Positions 9,431 through 17,896 of a DNA stretch of 59,704 nt are shown here, piece after piece. Made by a program: the position numbers and the translations under genes. Within the stretch, counting starts at the first letter, position 1, and each line of letters begins with the position of its first letter. The notes under the pieces are model-generated. The model was not told where the DNA came from, searched no databases, and saw nothing but the letters and a program-made list of their open reading frames with translations. This DNA comes from CAZMGG01 sp964565715 (GTDB lineage Bacteria > Planctomycetota > UBA1135 > UBA2386): contig CAZMGG010000018.1 in the NCBI GenBank assembly GCA_964565715.1, positions 1-59,704 on the forward strand. The letters are read 5' to 3'.

Positions 9431-10531
9431 ATGACCCAGCTGCACGCCGTCATCATGGCCGGCGGATCCGGAACCCGGTTCTGGCCCGCCTCGCGCCAGA
9501 AGCGCCCCAAGCAATTCCTGCCGCTGGCCCACGGCGTGCCGCTGATCCAGGCCACCGTCGACCGCCTGCGCGGGCTGGTGGACCCCGACCGCATCTGGAT
9601 CGTCACCAACCGCACCCAGGCCCGGCCGATGCAGAAGCTGCTGCGGGACTTCCCCGCCGGCCGCATCATCGTCGAGCCCGAGGCGCGCGACACGGCGCCG
9701 TGCGTGGCCCTGTCGGTGGCGCACATCGCCGCCCGCGAGCCCGACGCCACCCTGATCACGCTGCCCGCCGACCACGTCATCACGCCCACCGACGACTTCC
9801 AGCACCTGCTGCGCCGGGGCGCCGAGCTGGCCAGCGACCAGCGCACCCTGGTCACCTTCGGCATCGCGCCGACCTTCCCGGCCACCGGCTACGGCTACAT
9901 CGAGACCGGCGAGCCGCTCGACCAGGGCGAACCGAAGGCGTTCCGCGCCGTGCGCTTCCGCGAGAAGCCCGATCTCGCCACCGCCGAGCAGTTCGTGCAG
10001 AGCGGCCGCTTCCTGTGGAACAGCGGCATCTTCGTCTGGTCGGTGACGGCGATCCGCGCCGCCATGGCGCACGGCAGCCCGGAGCTGGCGGCGGCCTGCG
10101 AGGCGATGACCACGGCGCTGCACAACCCCGACTTCGCCGCCCGCGCCCGCTCGTGCAACGCCGCGTTCCGCCGTGCGCCGAAGAAATCGGTCGACTACGC
10201 GGTGATGGAACATGCCCGCCACGTCGCGGTGATCCGCGCCGACGTGCGCTGGGACGACGTCGGCGCGTTCACCGCGCTCGGCGCCGTCGCCCCCACCGAC
10301 GCCCTGGGCAACGTCGCGCTCGGCATCGATGGCGCCAGCCACGTCGCCTGCGAAAGCCGCGACAACATCGTCTACGCCGAAGGCAAGCGCACCGTGGCGC
10401 TGTTCGGCGTCCGCGACCTGGTGGTGGTCGCCGTCGGCGACGCCGTGCTGGTCTGCCCCAAGGATCGCGCCGCCGACCTGAAGGTGCTGGTCGAGCAGGT
10501 CAAGGCGGAGGGTCGCAAGGACCTCCTGTGA
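9431..10531 (+). CDS. manC: Mannose-1-phosphate guanylyltransferase
   Basis: A 366-residue nucleotidyltransferase making GDP-mannose from GTP and mannose-1-phosphate for cell-surface glycans. It has the pyrophosphorylase loop MAGGSGTRFWPASR at the N-terminus, followed by KRPKQFLPL, the metal-binding segment LPADHVI, then FREKPD and WNSGIFVW, all typical of the family. There is no extra phosphomannose isomerase cupin at the C-terminus, so it is the short, monofunctional form (about 360 residues). The start has no clear Shine-Dalgarno; a TAGAAC sequence ends eight bases before the ATG. The stop overlaps the ruvX start (GTGA). Confidence 0.94.
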   Translation: MTQLHAVIMAGGSGTRFWPASRQKRPKQFLPLAHGVPLIQATVDRLRGLVDPDRIWIVTNRTQARPMQKLLRDFPAGRIIVEPEARDTAPCVALSVAHIAAREPDATLITLPADHVITPTDDFQHLLRRGAELASDQRTLVTFGIAPTFPATGYGYIETGEPLDQGEPKAFRAVRFREKPDLATAEQFVQSGRFLWNSGIFVWSVTAIRAAMAHGSPELAAACEAMTTALHNPDFAARARSCNAAFRRAPKKSVDYAVMEHARHVAVIRADVRWDDVGAFTALGAVAPTDALGNVALGIDGASHVACESRDNIVYAEGKRTVALFGVRDLVVVAVGDAVLVCPKDRAADLKVLVEQVKAEGRKDLL

Positions 10532-10953
10532 GCCGGCCGCGGCGGGTGCTGGCGGTGGACTTCGGCGAGGCCCGCACGGGGCTCGCCGCCACCGACTGGA
10601 CCGGCACCATCTGCGTGCCGCTGGGCCGGCTGGAGGTGCGCGGCGACGAGGCCCTGGCCCGGGCCATCGCCGAGCTGTGCCAGCAACGCGAGACCGAGCT
10701 GATCGTGCTCGGCACGCCGCTCCGCCGCGACGGCACCGCCGGCGAGCGGGCGCTGCGCACCGAGGCGTTCCGGCAGGTGCTGGCCCGCGCGGTGAGCTGC
10801 CCGATCGAACTGGTCGACGAGAGCCTGTCCACCGACGAGGCCCATGACCGGCTCAAGCAGGGCGGTCTGAAGGCCGCGCGGCGCAAGCAGCTCGCCGACA
10901 GCGTCGCGGCCCTGGTGATCCTGGAGCGCTGGCGGGCCGCCGCGGGGCGCTGA
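10528..10953 (+). CDS. ruvX: RuvX/YqgF-family RNase H-fold protein
   Basis: A 141-residue protein of the YqgF/RuvX family (pre-16S rRNA processing nuclease, with a proposed Holliday-junction role). The first catalytic Asp is in LAVDFGEARTGLA, the Glu-containing strand is LVDESLSTDEAHDRL, and the last acidic site is in KQLADSVAALVIL. The usual Ile of the DxGxxRIG motif is replaced by Thr, a mild change. The GTG start overlaps the manC stop by four bases, so translation is probably coupled even though the two functions are unrelated. It is convergent with the amidohydrolase gene, 15 bases away. Confidence 0.9.
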   Translation: MSRPRRVLAVDFGEARTGLAATDWTGTICVPLGRLEVRGDEALARAIAELCQQRETELIVLGTPLRRDGTAGERALRTEAFRQVLARAVSCPIELVDESLSTDEAHDRLKQGGLKAARRKQLADSVAALVILERWRAAAGR

Positions 10954-10968
10954 AGCTGTCGACCCGGT

Positions 10969-12558
10969 TCAGCCGCCCGCCGTCACCACCTGCCCCGCCA
11001 GCGCCCCGGTCGGCGCGCCGTCCAGCACCGCCGGCGCGCCGCCGACCAGCACCAGCCGGACGCCCTCGGCGTATTCCTGCGGCTCCAGCCAGGTGGCGCG
11101 GTCGGTGAACGCCGCCGGGTCGAACGCCACCAGATCGGCCCTGGCCCCCACCGCCAGCACGCCGCGGTCGCCGAGCCGCAGCACCGCGGCCGGCAGCGCC
11201 GCCATCTTCCGCACCATCGCCTCGGGCGTCACCGAGCGTTGCTCGCGCACGTATCGCCGCCACGCCCGCGGGAAGGTCCCGAACGAGCGCGGATGGCCAT
11301 TGCGGCCGCTGCGCGGCACGGCGCTGCCGTCCGACGCCACCAGGCACCACGGCTGCACGAGGATCCGGTCCATGTTGGCCTCGCTCATGCCGAAGCCGAG
11401 GATGCCGACGTTGCCGCGGGTCAGCAGCTCGCAGGCCAGCGCATAGGGCTCCATGCCGCGCATCGTCGCCGCCGCGTCGAGCCGCATTCCGGCCAGCTCG
11501 CGGTCCTCGGCGCCGAGCCCCGAGGACAGCATCAGCACGCCCCAGCCGCCGTTCCCCGCCACCGCCCGCTCGGTCTCGCCGCGCATCCGCTCGCGCTCGG
11601 CGGGATCCTGCAGGCGGGCCACGAAGCGGCCACCCTCCTTGGCCCAGCCCGGGTAGTTGGCCGACAGGCTGGTGGCCCAGGCCTCGTAGGGATAGCGGTC
11701 CGCCCACACGTCGAGCCCCTCGGCCCGCGCCCGTTCCACCAGCTCCAGCAGCGCGTCGATCTTGGGCCAGTTGGGCTTGCCGCCGACCTTCAGGTGCGAC
11801 AGCAGCAACGTCGCGCCGGACCGCCGGGCGATCGCGATCGCCTCGGTCACCGCCTCCAGCAGCTCGTCGTCCTCGTTGCGGATGTGGGTGACGTAGGGCC
11901 GCCCGAAGCGCGCCGCCACCTCACACAGCGCCACCAGTTCGTCGGTGGAGGCCTGGTTGCCCGGGAAGTACTCGAGCCCCGACGACAGGCCGAGTGCGCC
12001 CTGTTCCAGCGCCGCCGCGACCAGGCCCTGCATGCGCACCAGCTCCCCGCCGTCGGGCACCCGCAGCGCCTGGCCGAGCACCGCCTCGCGCACCGTGCCA
12101 TGCCCGATGTAGCTGCCGATGCCGATCGACACCGGCCCGTGCTGGCCCCGCCATGCGGCGAAGTCAGCGCAGTGGGCCGTCGGGAACGCCGAGCCGCCAT
12201 CGGGCCCGGTGACGTCCATGGTCACCCCCTGCAGCAGCTTGCTCTGGGCGCGTGGATTCCGCCGCAGGTCGCTGTGGGCATGGGCGTCGACGAAGCCCGG
12301 CGCCACCAGCAGACCCGCGGCGTCCAGTTCGCGCAGCGCCGTTGCGCCCTCCAGACGACCGATCGCGGCGATGCGGCCGGCGGCGATGCCGATATCGGCC
12401 TGGAACGGCGCGGCCCGCGTGCCGTCGGCCACCGTGCCGCCGCGCACCAGCAGGTCGAAGACCGGCGTGGGCCCGCGCAGGCCGGGCGTGCACGCCGCCG
12501 CCGAGCCCAGCACCACCGCCTGCCGCAGGAACGCACGCCGCGAGAGCCGATTCGTCAC
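10969..12558 (-). CDS. Tat-exported amidohydrolase, D-aminoacylase family
   Basis: A 529-residue amidohydrolase-superfamily enzyme resembling N-acyl-D-amino-acid deacylases. A twin-arginine leader (LSRRAFLRQAVVLGSAAAC) suggests folded export, with a possible lipobox Cys. The metal site begins GFVDAHAHSDL; later ligands are in YVTHIRNEDDE and LLLSHLKVGGK, and the conserved Asp is in CLVASDGSAV. In D-aminoacylases the QGVT segment usually leads into GxCG with a metal-binding Cys; here it reads QGVTMDVTGPDGGSAF, so that Cys is absent. Substrate is therefore uncertain: D-aminoacylase, dihydroorotase-like or dipeptidase-like activity are all possible. The GTG start overlaps the stop of the upstream NDH-2 fusion gene by four bases. 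Confidence 0.82.
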   Translation of the reverse strand: MTNRLSRRAFLRQAVVLGSAAACTPGLRGPTPVFDLLVRGGTVADGTRAAPFQADIGIAAGRIAAIGRLEGATALRELDAAGLLVAPGFVDAHAHSDLRRNPRAQSKLLQGVTMDVTGPDGGSAFPTAHCADFAAWRGQHGPVSIGIGSYIGHGTVREAVLGQALRVPDGGELVRMQGLVAAALEQGALGLSSGLEYFPGNQASTDELVALCEVAARFGRPYVTHIRNEDDELLEAVTEAIAIARRSGATLLLSHLKVGGKPNWPKIDALLELVERARAEGLDVWADRYPYEAWATSLSANYPGWAKEGGRFVARLQDPAERERMRGETERAVAGNGGWGVLMLSSGLGAEDRELAGMRLDAAATMRGMEPYALACELLTRGNVGILGFGMSEANMDRILVQPWCLVASDGSAVPRSGRNGHPRSFGTFPRAWRRYVREQRSVTPEAMVRKMAALPAAVLRLGDRGVLAVGARADLVAFDPAAFTDRATWLEPQEYAEGVRLVLVGGAPAVLDGAPTGALAGQVVTAGG

Positions 12559-14852
12559 CGCGGCAGGATAGCCACCGCCGGCTCCGGTCGCGCCGGCGTG
12601 GCCGCCGCCTCGCCCGCCGGCAGCGGCCCGCGGTCGGTCGGACACTTCACCAGATCCTTGCTGAACAGCAGATCCAGGCTCCAGTCGAGCATGACCCGCA
12701 CCTTGCGCTCGAGCCCCGGCAGCTTGCTCAGGTAGATCGAGCGCCACAGCCACCACGCGACGAAACCGGAGAAGCGCAGGCCGAAGACCTGCGCCACGCC
12801 CGACCGCCTGCCCAGCGCCGCCAGCTGCCCCAGCATCCGGAAGCGGAACTCGCGCGGGCTGCCGCCGCGGATCGCCGCCACGATGTTGTCGGCCAGCACG
12901 CGGCCCTGCCGGGTGGCGTGCTGCGCCGTCGGCGGACAGGGCGCCCCCTCGCGCAGGACGTCCGGCACCACGGCGCAGTCGCCGAGCGCCCAAAGGCCCG
13001 GGTGTCCCGGCACGGCCATGGTGGCGTCGACCTTCAGGCGGCCCTTCTCCAGCGGGCACGGCAGCGTCGCCAGCAGCGGATGCGGCGCGGTGCCCGCGGT
13101 CCACACCAGCGAACGCGTCGGCAGCATGGTCCCGTCGCCGAGCGCCACGCCGCCCGCCGACAGCCCCTTCACCCGGGCCTGCAAGCGCACCTCGACGCCA
13201 CGCTCGGCCAGCTTCTCTGCCGCGTACACGCCGAGCTGCGGCGACAGCTCCGGCAGGATCCGCTCGCCGGAGTGCACCAGCACCATGCGGATGTCGTCCT
13301 CGTCGATGCCCGGATAGAAGCGGCGCGTCTCCCGGGCGAAGTCGTTGAGCGCCGCCATGGTCTCGACGCCGGCGAAACCGCCGCCGGCCACCACGAAGGT
13401 CAGCAGCCGCTGCCGTTCGGCGGCATCGCGGGCGACGCTGGCCTCCTCCATGCTGCCGATCAGGCGGTTGCGCAGGGCCAGGGCGTCGCCCAGCGTGCGC
13501 ATGGTGAAGGCGTGCTCGGCGACGCCGGGCAGGCCATACGAGTTGGTGATCGAGCCCAGCGCCAGCACCAGGTGGTCGAAGCGCAGTTCGTGCCGCCGGC
13601 CCTCCTCGCCGTGCACCACGGTCACCCGCCGGCCCGGCAGGTCGATGGCCGCGACCTCGCCGTTCACGAAGCGGGTGCGCCGCAGCAGCTTGCGCGCGGC
13701 GCTGACGATGTGGGTCAGGTCCAGGTCCGAGGCCGCCACCTCGTGCAGCATCGGCGTGAACAGCAGGAAGTTGTCCTGGTTGACCAGGGTGACCTCGACG
13801 CCGGGATCGCCGGCGAACCGGTTCTCCAGCCGCATCGCCGCATACATGCCGCCGAACCCGCCGCCCAGGATCAGCACCCGGGTGTGCGGCGACGCCGCCG
13901 CCGTTGCGCCCCCGGCGCGGCGCCGCCGCGATGCCACCAGCCGATCCAGGGCGAGCCGGCCGCCGCCGCGGATCGCCAGCCAGCAGAGCAGCACGGTCAG
14001 CACCAGCGGCGTCACCTCCAGCAGGCCGATCGCGCCGCCGGGCACCGCCGCCTCGACCAGCTGCGGGCGCGCCGAGGTCAGCAGTTCGACGGTGGTCAGC
14101 AGGGCCAGCAGCAGCGCCACCGGCCGCGTGGCGAGCCCGAGCAGCAGCAGCACGGCGCCCGACAACAGCAGCAGCCCGAGGCCCGCCGGCGCGGCGAGTC
14201 CCTGCAGCAGGAGCGTCCAGCCCACCAGCAGGCGCGAGCTTAGCGACGCCAGTCCATGCAGGAACGGCGCCAGCAGGCCCGGCCGCCGCAGCACCTGCCG
14301 CCAGCGTGGCTCGCCGGCCGCGGTGACGCCATGGCCGGCCTGGGCGTTGCGTTCCCGCACCTTCGCCACCGCCCCGGCGTCGATCTGCGGCCACGCCCGC
14401 GCCAGCAGGCGGTCCAGCCCGATCAGGCCGCCGCCGTCCGCCAGCAGCCACAGCAGGAACAGCAGGAACAGCACCGGCACCACCGCGATCGGGCCGCGCG
14501 GGTCGCCCTCGGTCAGCACCGCCAGCACCTGCGGCCAGTCGGCGGTGAACGTCGCCACCAGCATCGTGCACGACAGCAACGCCGCGAACGCGCGCACGCC
14601 GAGCCCCAGGCACAGGCACGCGCCGCCCACCAGTTCGAGCGTGGCGATGAAGCCCGCACTCACGGTCGGCAGCGGGATCCCGACATCGCCGAAGAAGCCG
14701 ACGGTGCGTTCGAACCAGGTCAGCTTGCCGAAGCCGGTCCGCACGAACGCCCAGCCCAGCATCAGCCGGGTGAGCAGCGGTGCTATGGGCTCCAGGCGAT
14801 CGGCCAGGGTCCGCAGGACGGTCGGCCAGGGCAGGCGTTCGGTGGCGGTCAT
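12555..14852 (-). CDS. DoxX-DoxX-NDH-2 fusion: membrane NADH:quinone oxidoreductase
   Basis: A 765-residue protein. The C-terminal part (from about residue 322) is a complete type II NADH dehydrogenase. It has an FAD loop LILGGGFGGMYAAM, an NAD(H) loop TFVVAGGGFAGVE, the ALGDCAVV motif and a terminal amphipathic tail (FVAWWLWRSIYLSKLPG) used for membrane binding. The N-terminal 320 residues hold two DoxX-like four-helix units, the first starting near TRLMLGWAFVRTGFGKLTWF and the second near SRLLVGWTLLLQGLA. NDH-2 enzymes are normally about 400-450 residues, so this is a fusion. It probably feeds NADH electrons to quinone, with the DoxX units acting as anchor or as a second quinone-reactive module. 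I chose the ATG at 14852, after GAGGTGCCC; a GTG six bases upstream is possible. Confidence 0.88.
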   Translation of the reverse strand: MTATERLPWPTVLRTLADRLEPIAPLLTRLMLGWAFVRTGFGKLTWFERTVGFFGDVGIPLPTVSAGFIATLELVGGACLCLGLGVRAFAALLSCTMLVATFTADWPQVLAVLTEGDPRGPIAVVPVLFLLFLLWLLADGGGLIGLDRLLARAWPQIDAGAVAKVRERNAQAGHGVTAAGEPRWRQVLRRPGLLAPFLHGLASLSSRLLVGWTLLLQGLAAPAGLGLLLLSGAVLLLLGLATRPVALLLALLTTVELLTSARPQLVEAAVPGGAIGLLEVTPLVLTVLLCWLAIRGGGRLALDRLVASRRRRAGGATAAASPHTRVLILGGGFGGMYAAMRLENRFAGDPGVEVTLVNQDNFLLFTPMLHEVAASDLDLTHIVSAARKLLRRTRFVNGEVAAIDLPGRRVTVVHGEEGRRHELRFDHLVLALGSITNSYGLPGVAEHAFTMRTLGDALALRNRLIGSMEEASVARDAAERQRLLTFVVAGGGFAGVETMAALNDFARETRRFYPGIDEDDIRMVLVHSGERILPELSPQLGVYAAEKLAERGVEVRLQARVKGLSAGGVALGDGTMLPTRSLVWTAGTAPHPLLATLPCPLEKGRLKVDATMAVPGHPGLWALGDCAVVPDVLREGAPCPPTAQHATRQGRVLADNIVAAIRGGSPREFRFRMLGQLAALGRRSGVAQVFGLRFSGFVAWWLWRSIYLSKLPGLERKVRVMLDWSLDLLFSKDLVKCPTDRGPLPAGEAAATPARPEPAVAILPR

Positions 14853-14906
14853 GGGCACCTCGGTGCGGCCGCTGGATGCCGGTGCCCCTGCGAAGGTGTC
14901 GCGGAA

Positions 14907-16370
14907 CTAGCGGCCGAGGGTCAGCGCCAGGCCCGGCGTCATCAGCAGGCCGGCGGCGTTGGCGCCCGGCGCCCCGGCGACACCCTGGACGAAGACGCGG
15001 GCGCCCAGCAGGGCCGGTTGCGCCGGGATCGGCTGCGGGAACGCGGCGCTGCTGCCCGTGGCCACCGCCAACAGCAGCACCTCGGCGCTCGTGTGCAGGA
15101 GGCAGCCGGGCATGCCGAACGCGGCGAGTTCCAGCGGCAGCGGCCCCAGCGGCGAGCTGGCGTTGCCGGTCCCGAGCAGCAGCCCCGCCGCCGGCCCCGG
15201 CAGGTTGCCGATCACGCAGGCGAAGCCGGCCGCGCCGAGCCGCGGCAGGCCGTTCGTCGCGAGCGTCGGCGCCGTGCCGGACGGACAGCCGGTCCCGACC
15301 AGCGCCGCCGCGGCGGCGGGCTCGATCCGCACCAGCGCGCCGCCGGGCACGTGCGGGCCGCCGGACGGCTGGCTGTTGCCCCGCGCCAGGTAGCAGATGG
15401 CGCCCCCCGGCGCCACGGCGACATCCACCGGTCCAGCCACCACCGTGCCGGCGAGCACCTGGGACGCCGCCGGGTTCTGCGGATCGATGGCGCGGATCTC
15501 GTTCCGGCAGTACTCCGCGTACAGATAACGCCCCAGGTGCGGCGCGAACACGCCGCCGGTGATCGCGCAACCGCTGGCGTGGCCATAGGCGTGCAGCGGA
15601 TCGCGGAAGCCCGGCGCCCCGGCCGGCCCCTCGTACCCCGGCCAGCCGAAGTCCACGCCCCGGGCGACCTCGTTCACCTCTTCCCAGTTCGCCGCGCCGA
15701 CGTCGTCGACGAACAGCCGCCCGCTGCCCGGCTGCAGCGCCAGCCCGAACGCGTTGCGGAAGCCGAGGCACCAGATCGCCCGCGCATTGCCCGCCGCGGT
15801 GGCGAAGAACGGATTGTCGGCGGGGATCCCGCCGTCGGCCGCGATGCGCAGCACCTTGCCGTGGGTGGAGCCGAGGTTGCCGGCGTGGAACGGGCTGCCG
15901 TTGTCGCCGGTGCCGATGTAGAGCCGGCCGTCGCTGCCGAACGCGAAGCCGCCGCCGACGTGGAAGTGGGCCTGCAGGGGGCTCAGCTCGAACAGCACGA
16001 CGCCGCTCTGCGGCGCCGCGACGTCGCCCTGGGCCCGGTAGCGCCCGACGACGTTGCGCCGCACCGGCGTCACCGCGGTGTAGAGCACGTAGACGAAGCC
16101 GTTCTGCGCGAACGCGGGGTCGAACGCCGCCGCCAGCAGCCCTTCCTCGTCGTCGGCGATGGTCGGCACGGTCACGAACGGTGCCGGCAGCAGCACGTCG
16201 TCCCGTATCACCCGCAGGCGACCGGCCTGCTCGGCGACGAACACGCGCCCATCCGGCGCCACGGTCATGCTGACCGGACTGTCGAGCTGGTCGGTGATGA
16301 CGTTGTGCACCGGCCCGGTCTGGGCCGATGCCACGCCGACGACGAGGGCGACCCCGAGTACGCGGAACAT
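14907..16370 (-). CDS. Secreted PQQ-type sugar dehydrogenase-like beta-propeller with planctomycete-type C-terminal tail
   Basis: A 487-residue protein with a signal peptide (MFRVLGVALVVGVASAQ). It carries a glucose/sorbosone dehydrogenase-like six-bladed propeller: LDSPVSMTVAPDGRVFVAEQ, DEEGLLAAAFDP, HFHVGGGFAFGSDGRLYIGT, CLGFRNAFGLALQP, EEVNEV and DFGWPGYEG are all typical of the family. About 125 C-terminal residues form a separate tail beginning GTGCPSGTAPTLATNG. This tail is rich in Gly, Pro and Leu and has a conserved feel with other secreted proteins in this window. The likely role is periplasmic or extracellular sugar oxidation or binding; PQQ use is inferred from the family. It diverges from the zf-PARP gene over 77 bases. 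Confidence 0.85.
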   Translation of the reverse strand: MFRVLGVALVVGVASAQTGPVHNVITDQLDSPVSMTVAPDGRVFVAEQAGRLRVIRDDVLLPAPFVTVPTIADDEEGLLAAAFDPAFAQNGFVYVLYTAVTPVRRNVVGRYRAQGDVAAPQSGVVLFELSPLQAHFHVGGGFAFGSDGRLYIGTGDNGSPFHAGNLGSTHGKVLRIAADGGIPADNPFFATAAGNARAIWCLGFRNAFGLALQPGSGRLFVDDVGAANWEEVNEVARGVDFGWPGYEGPAGAPGFRDPLHAYGHASGCAITGGVFAPHLGRYLYAEYCRNEIRAIDPQNPAASQVLAGTVVAGPVDVAVAPGGAICYLARGNSQPSGGPHVPGGALVRIEPAAAAALVGTGCPSGTAPTLATNGLPRLGAAGFACVIGNLPGPAAGLLLGTGNASSPLGPLPLELAAFGMPGCLLHTSAEVLLLAVATGSSAAFPQPIPAQPALLGARVFVQGVAGAPGANAAGLLMTPGLALTLGR

Positions 16371-16384
16371 GGCGAGGGCGTCCG

Positions 16385-16390
16385 ATCGTA
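16385..16390 (-). promoter_or_regulatory. Candidate -10 element of the propeller gene
   Basis: TACGAT on the minus strand ends 14 bases before the ATG at 16370, which would give a leader of only about seven bases. No convincing -35 was seen. Position and similarity to other sites in this window are the only support. Confidence 0.3.
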
Positions 16391-16432
16391 GGCATGACCA
16401 CCCGGCCCGTGTCCCTGCTTACGGTCTGCGGC

Positions 16433-16438
16433 TACGCT
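16433..16438 (+). promoter_or_regulatory. Candidate -10 element of the zf-PARP gene (leaderless type)
   Basis: GGCTACGCT ends nine bases before the ATG at 16448 and there is no Shine-Dalgarno between them. The same GCTACGCT string precedes the Kelch gene at 44608 and occurs at 33697-33704, suggesting a recurring promoter element. Confidence 0.35.
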
Positions 16439-16447
16439 CACGGCCCC

Positions 16448-16981
16448 ATGGAGCCGATCCTCGACCTCGCGCCGACCGGCCGCGCGAAGTGCCGCGGGTG
16501 CGCGCAGCCCATCGCCAAGGGCGAACTGCGGCTGGGTGACGTGCAGGACAATCCGTTCGCCGACGACGCCACCATGACCCACTGGTATCACCCCCGCTGC
16601 GCGGCCTGCCTGCGCCCGGAGGTGGCCATGCAGGCGCTGGGCCTCCCCGCCGCCACGGCATTGCCCGACGACGAACGCGATCGCCTGCGCCGCGCCGCGT
16701 CGCTGGGCATCGAGCACCACCGTCTGCCGCGCCTTTGCGGCGCAGAGCGAGCGAAGTCGGCCCGCGCCGCGTGCCGCTCCTGCAAGGAGCCGATCGCCAA
16801 GGACGTCATGCGGCTCAAGCTGGTGTTCTTCGAGAACGGCCGCTTCGAGCCCGGCGGCTTCGTGCACGCCGGCTGCGCCGGCGCCTACTTCGGCGTCACC
16901 GACCTGCTGGAACGCGTGCGCTGGTTCACCCCGGAGCTGGACGAAGCCGACGCCGCGGCGCTGGCCCAGGCGCTCGGATGA
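16448..16981 (+). CDS. Double PARP-type zinc finger protein
   Basis: A 177-residue protein with two zf-PARP-like units. The first runs from AKCRGCAQPIAKGELRLG to WYHPRCAACL (about residues 14-57). The second runs from AACRSCKEPIAKDVMRL to GGFVHAGCAGAYFG (about residues 107-147). Each has the CxxC...H...C zinc ligands and the I-x-K-x-x-x-R-L/I core of eukaryotic PARP/ligase-III fingers, which recognise DNA strand breaks. The acidic tail PELDEADAAALAQ ends the protein. No catalytic domain is attached, so it may be a nick sensor or adaptor; this function is inferred. The stop overlaps the start of the Kelch lipoprotein gene (ATGA). The start was chosen because the second finger and downstream frame need it and no SD-preceded upstream start exists. 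Confidence 0.75.
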   Translation: MEPILDLAPTGRAKCRGCAQPIAKGELRLGDVQDNPFADDATMTHWYHPRCAACLRPEVAMQALGLPAATALPDDERDRLRRAASLGIEHHRLPRLCGAERAKSARAACRSCKEPIAKDVMRLKLVFFENGRFEPGGFVHAGCAGAYFGVTDLLERVRWFTPELDEADAAALAQALG

Positions 16982-17883
16982 ACGCGCGCGGGTGGGTCTG
17001 CGGCACCGCGCCGCTCTTGCTCGCGGCCTGCGCGGCACTGCCGCCGCCAGCTCCGCCGCCGCCCTTGCCGCACGGCCGCCACGGTCATTGCGTCGTGCCG
17101 GTCGCGGGAGGCCTGCTCAGCGTCGGCGGCTTCTCCGCGGGACCGGCCGGCGCCGATCGCGGCACCGCGGAGACTTGGTGGCTCGGCCCCGGCGCCACGC
17201 AATGGCAGCGTCGCGCCGATCAGCCCACCGGCCGCGCCTTCTTCGCCGCCGTGGAATGGAACGGCGCGGTGTTCGCGCTCGGCGACGGCGTCGACCGCTA
17301 CGACGTGCAGGAGGATCGCTGGACGCCGCTCAGCCAGCCCGGCGTGCTGCCGGTGAGCCACCTCGCCGCCGCGGCGCTGGACGGCACGGCCGTGGTGCTC
17401 GGCGGCTTCCCGCTGGAACGCAGCGGCTGCCACGCCGTCGACCTGCGGACCGGCGCGGTGCGGCCGCTGCCGCCGCCACCCGGGTTCGCGCCGGGCGATC
17501 ACCTGCACGTGATGCATCGGCTCGGTGATGGTGTGCGCGTGATCGGCGGCCTCGACGGCGCGACGTTCACGCCGCAGAGCACGCATCACATCTGGGACGG
17601 CGCCGGCTGGCGCGCCGGTGCGCCGCCGCCGCTGCCGCTGTGGGCCAAGTTCGCGGTGCACGGCGTGGTGGACGGCGTCCTGGTGATCGCCGCCGAGAAC
17701 GGCGCGTGCCGCTACGACGCTGGGCGGGACCAGTGGCTGCCGTGCCCACCGCCGCCGCAGGTGCTGGCCATGCCGGCGACGGTGGCGTGGGGCGGCCTGC
17801 TGGTGGGCTTGGGCGGCCTGGATCTGGCCGGCGGGCACGGCACGGTGCTGGTGTTCGATCCGCCTGCCGGGCGATGGCGGTGA
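16978..17883 (+). CDS. Kelch-repeat lipoprotein
   Basis: A 301-residue protein with a lipoprotein-type leader (APLLLAACAAL, lipobox Cys near residue 19) and a proline-rich linker. About five Kelch-like beta-propeller blades follow: GGLLSVGGF, GAVFALGDGVDRYDVQEDRW, GTAVVLGGF, VRVIGGLDG and GLLVGLGGLD. Kelch propellers mediate protein or glycan binding; no catalytic site is visible. Its ATG overlaps the zf-PARP stop by four bases. The two are thus co-translated although one is predicted cytoplasmic and the other exported. It ends 13 bases from the convergent NapB-like gene. A similar but longer Kelch lipoprotein lies at 44608-45915. Confidence 0.75.
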   Translation: MNARGWVCGTAPLLLAACAALPPPAPPPPLPHGRHGHCVVPVAGGLLSVGGFSAGPAGADRGTAETWWLGPGATQWQRRADQPTGRAFFAAVEWNGAVFALGDGVDRYDVQEDRWTPLSQPGVLPVSHLAAAALDGTAVVLGGFPLERSGCHAVDLRTGAVRPLPPPPGFAPGDHLHVMHRLGDGVRVIGGLDGATFTPQSTHHIWDGAGWRAGAPPPLPLWAKFAVHGVVDGVLVIAAENGACRYDAGRDQWLPCPPPPQVLAMPATVAWGGLLVGLGGLDLAGGHGTVLVFDPPAGRWR

Positions 17884-17896
17884 GGCTGGCAGCGCA

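Noticed and set aside
10969..16401. A single very long open frame on the minus strand
   Set aside because: It covers the amidohydrolase gene in frame, but its upstream part is the antisense/alternate-frame shadow of the NDH-2 and propeller genes, with arginine/alanine-rich low-complexity sequence.
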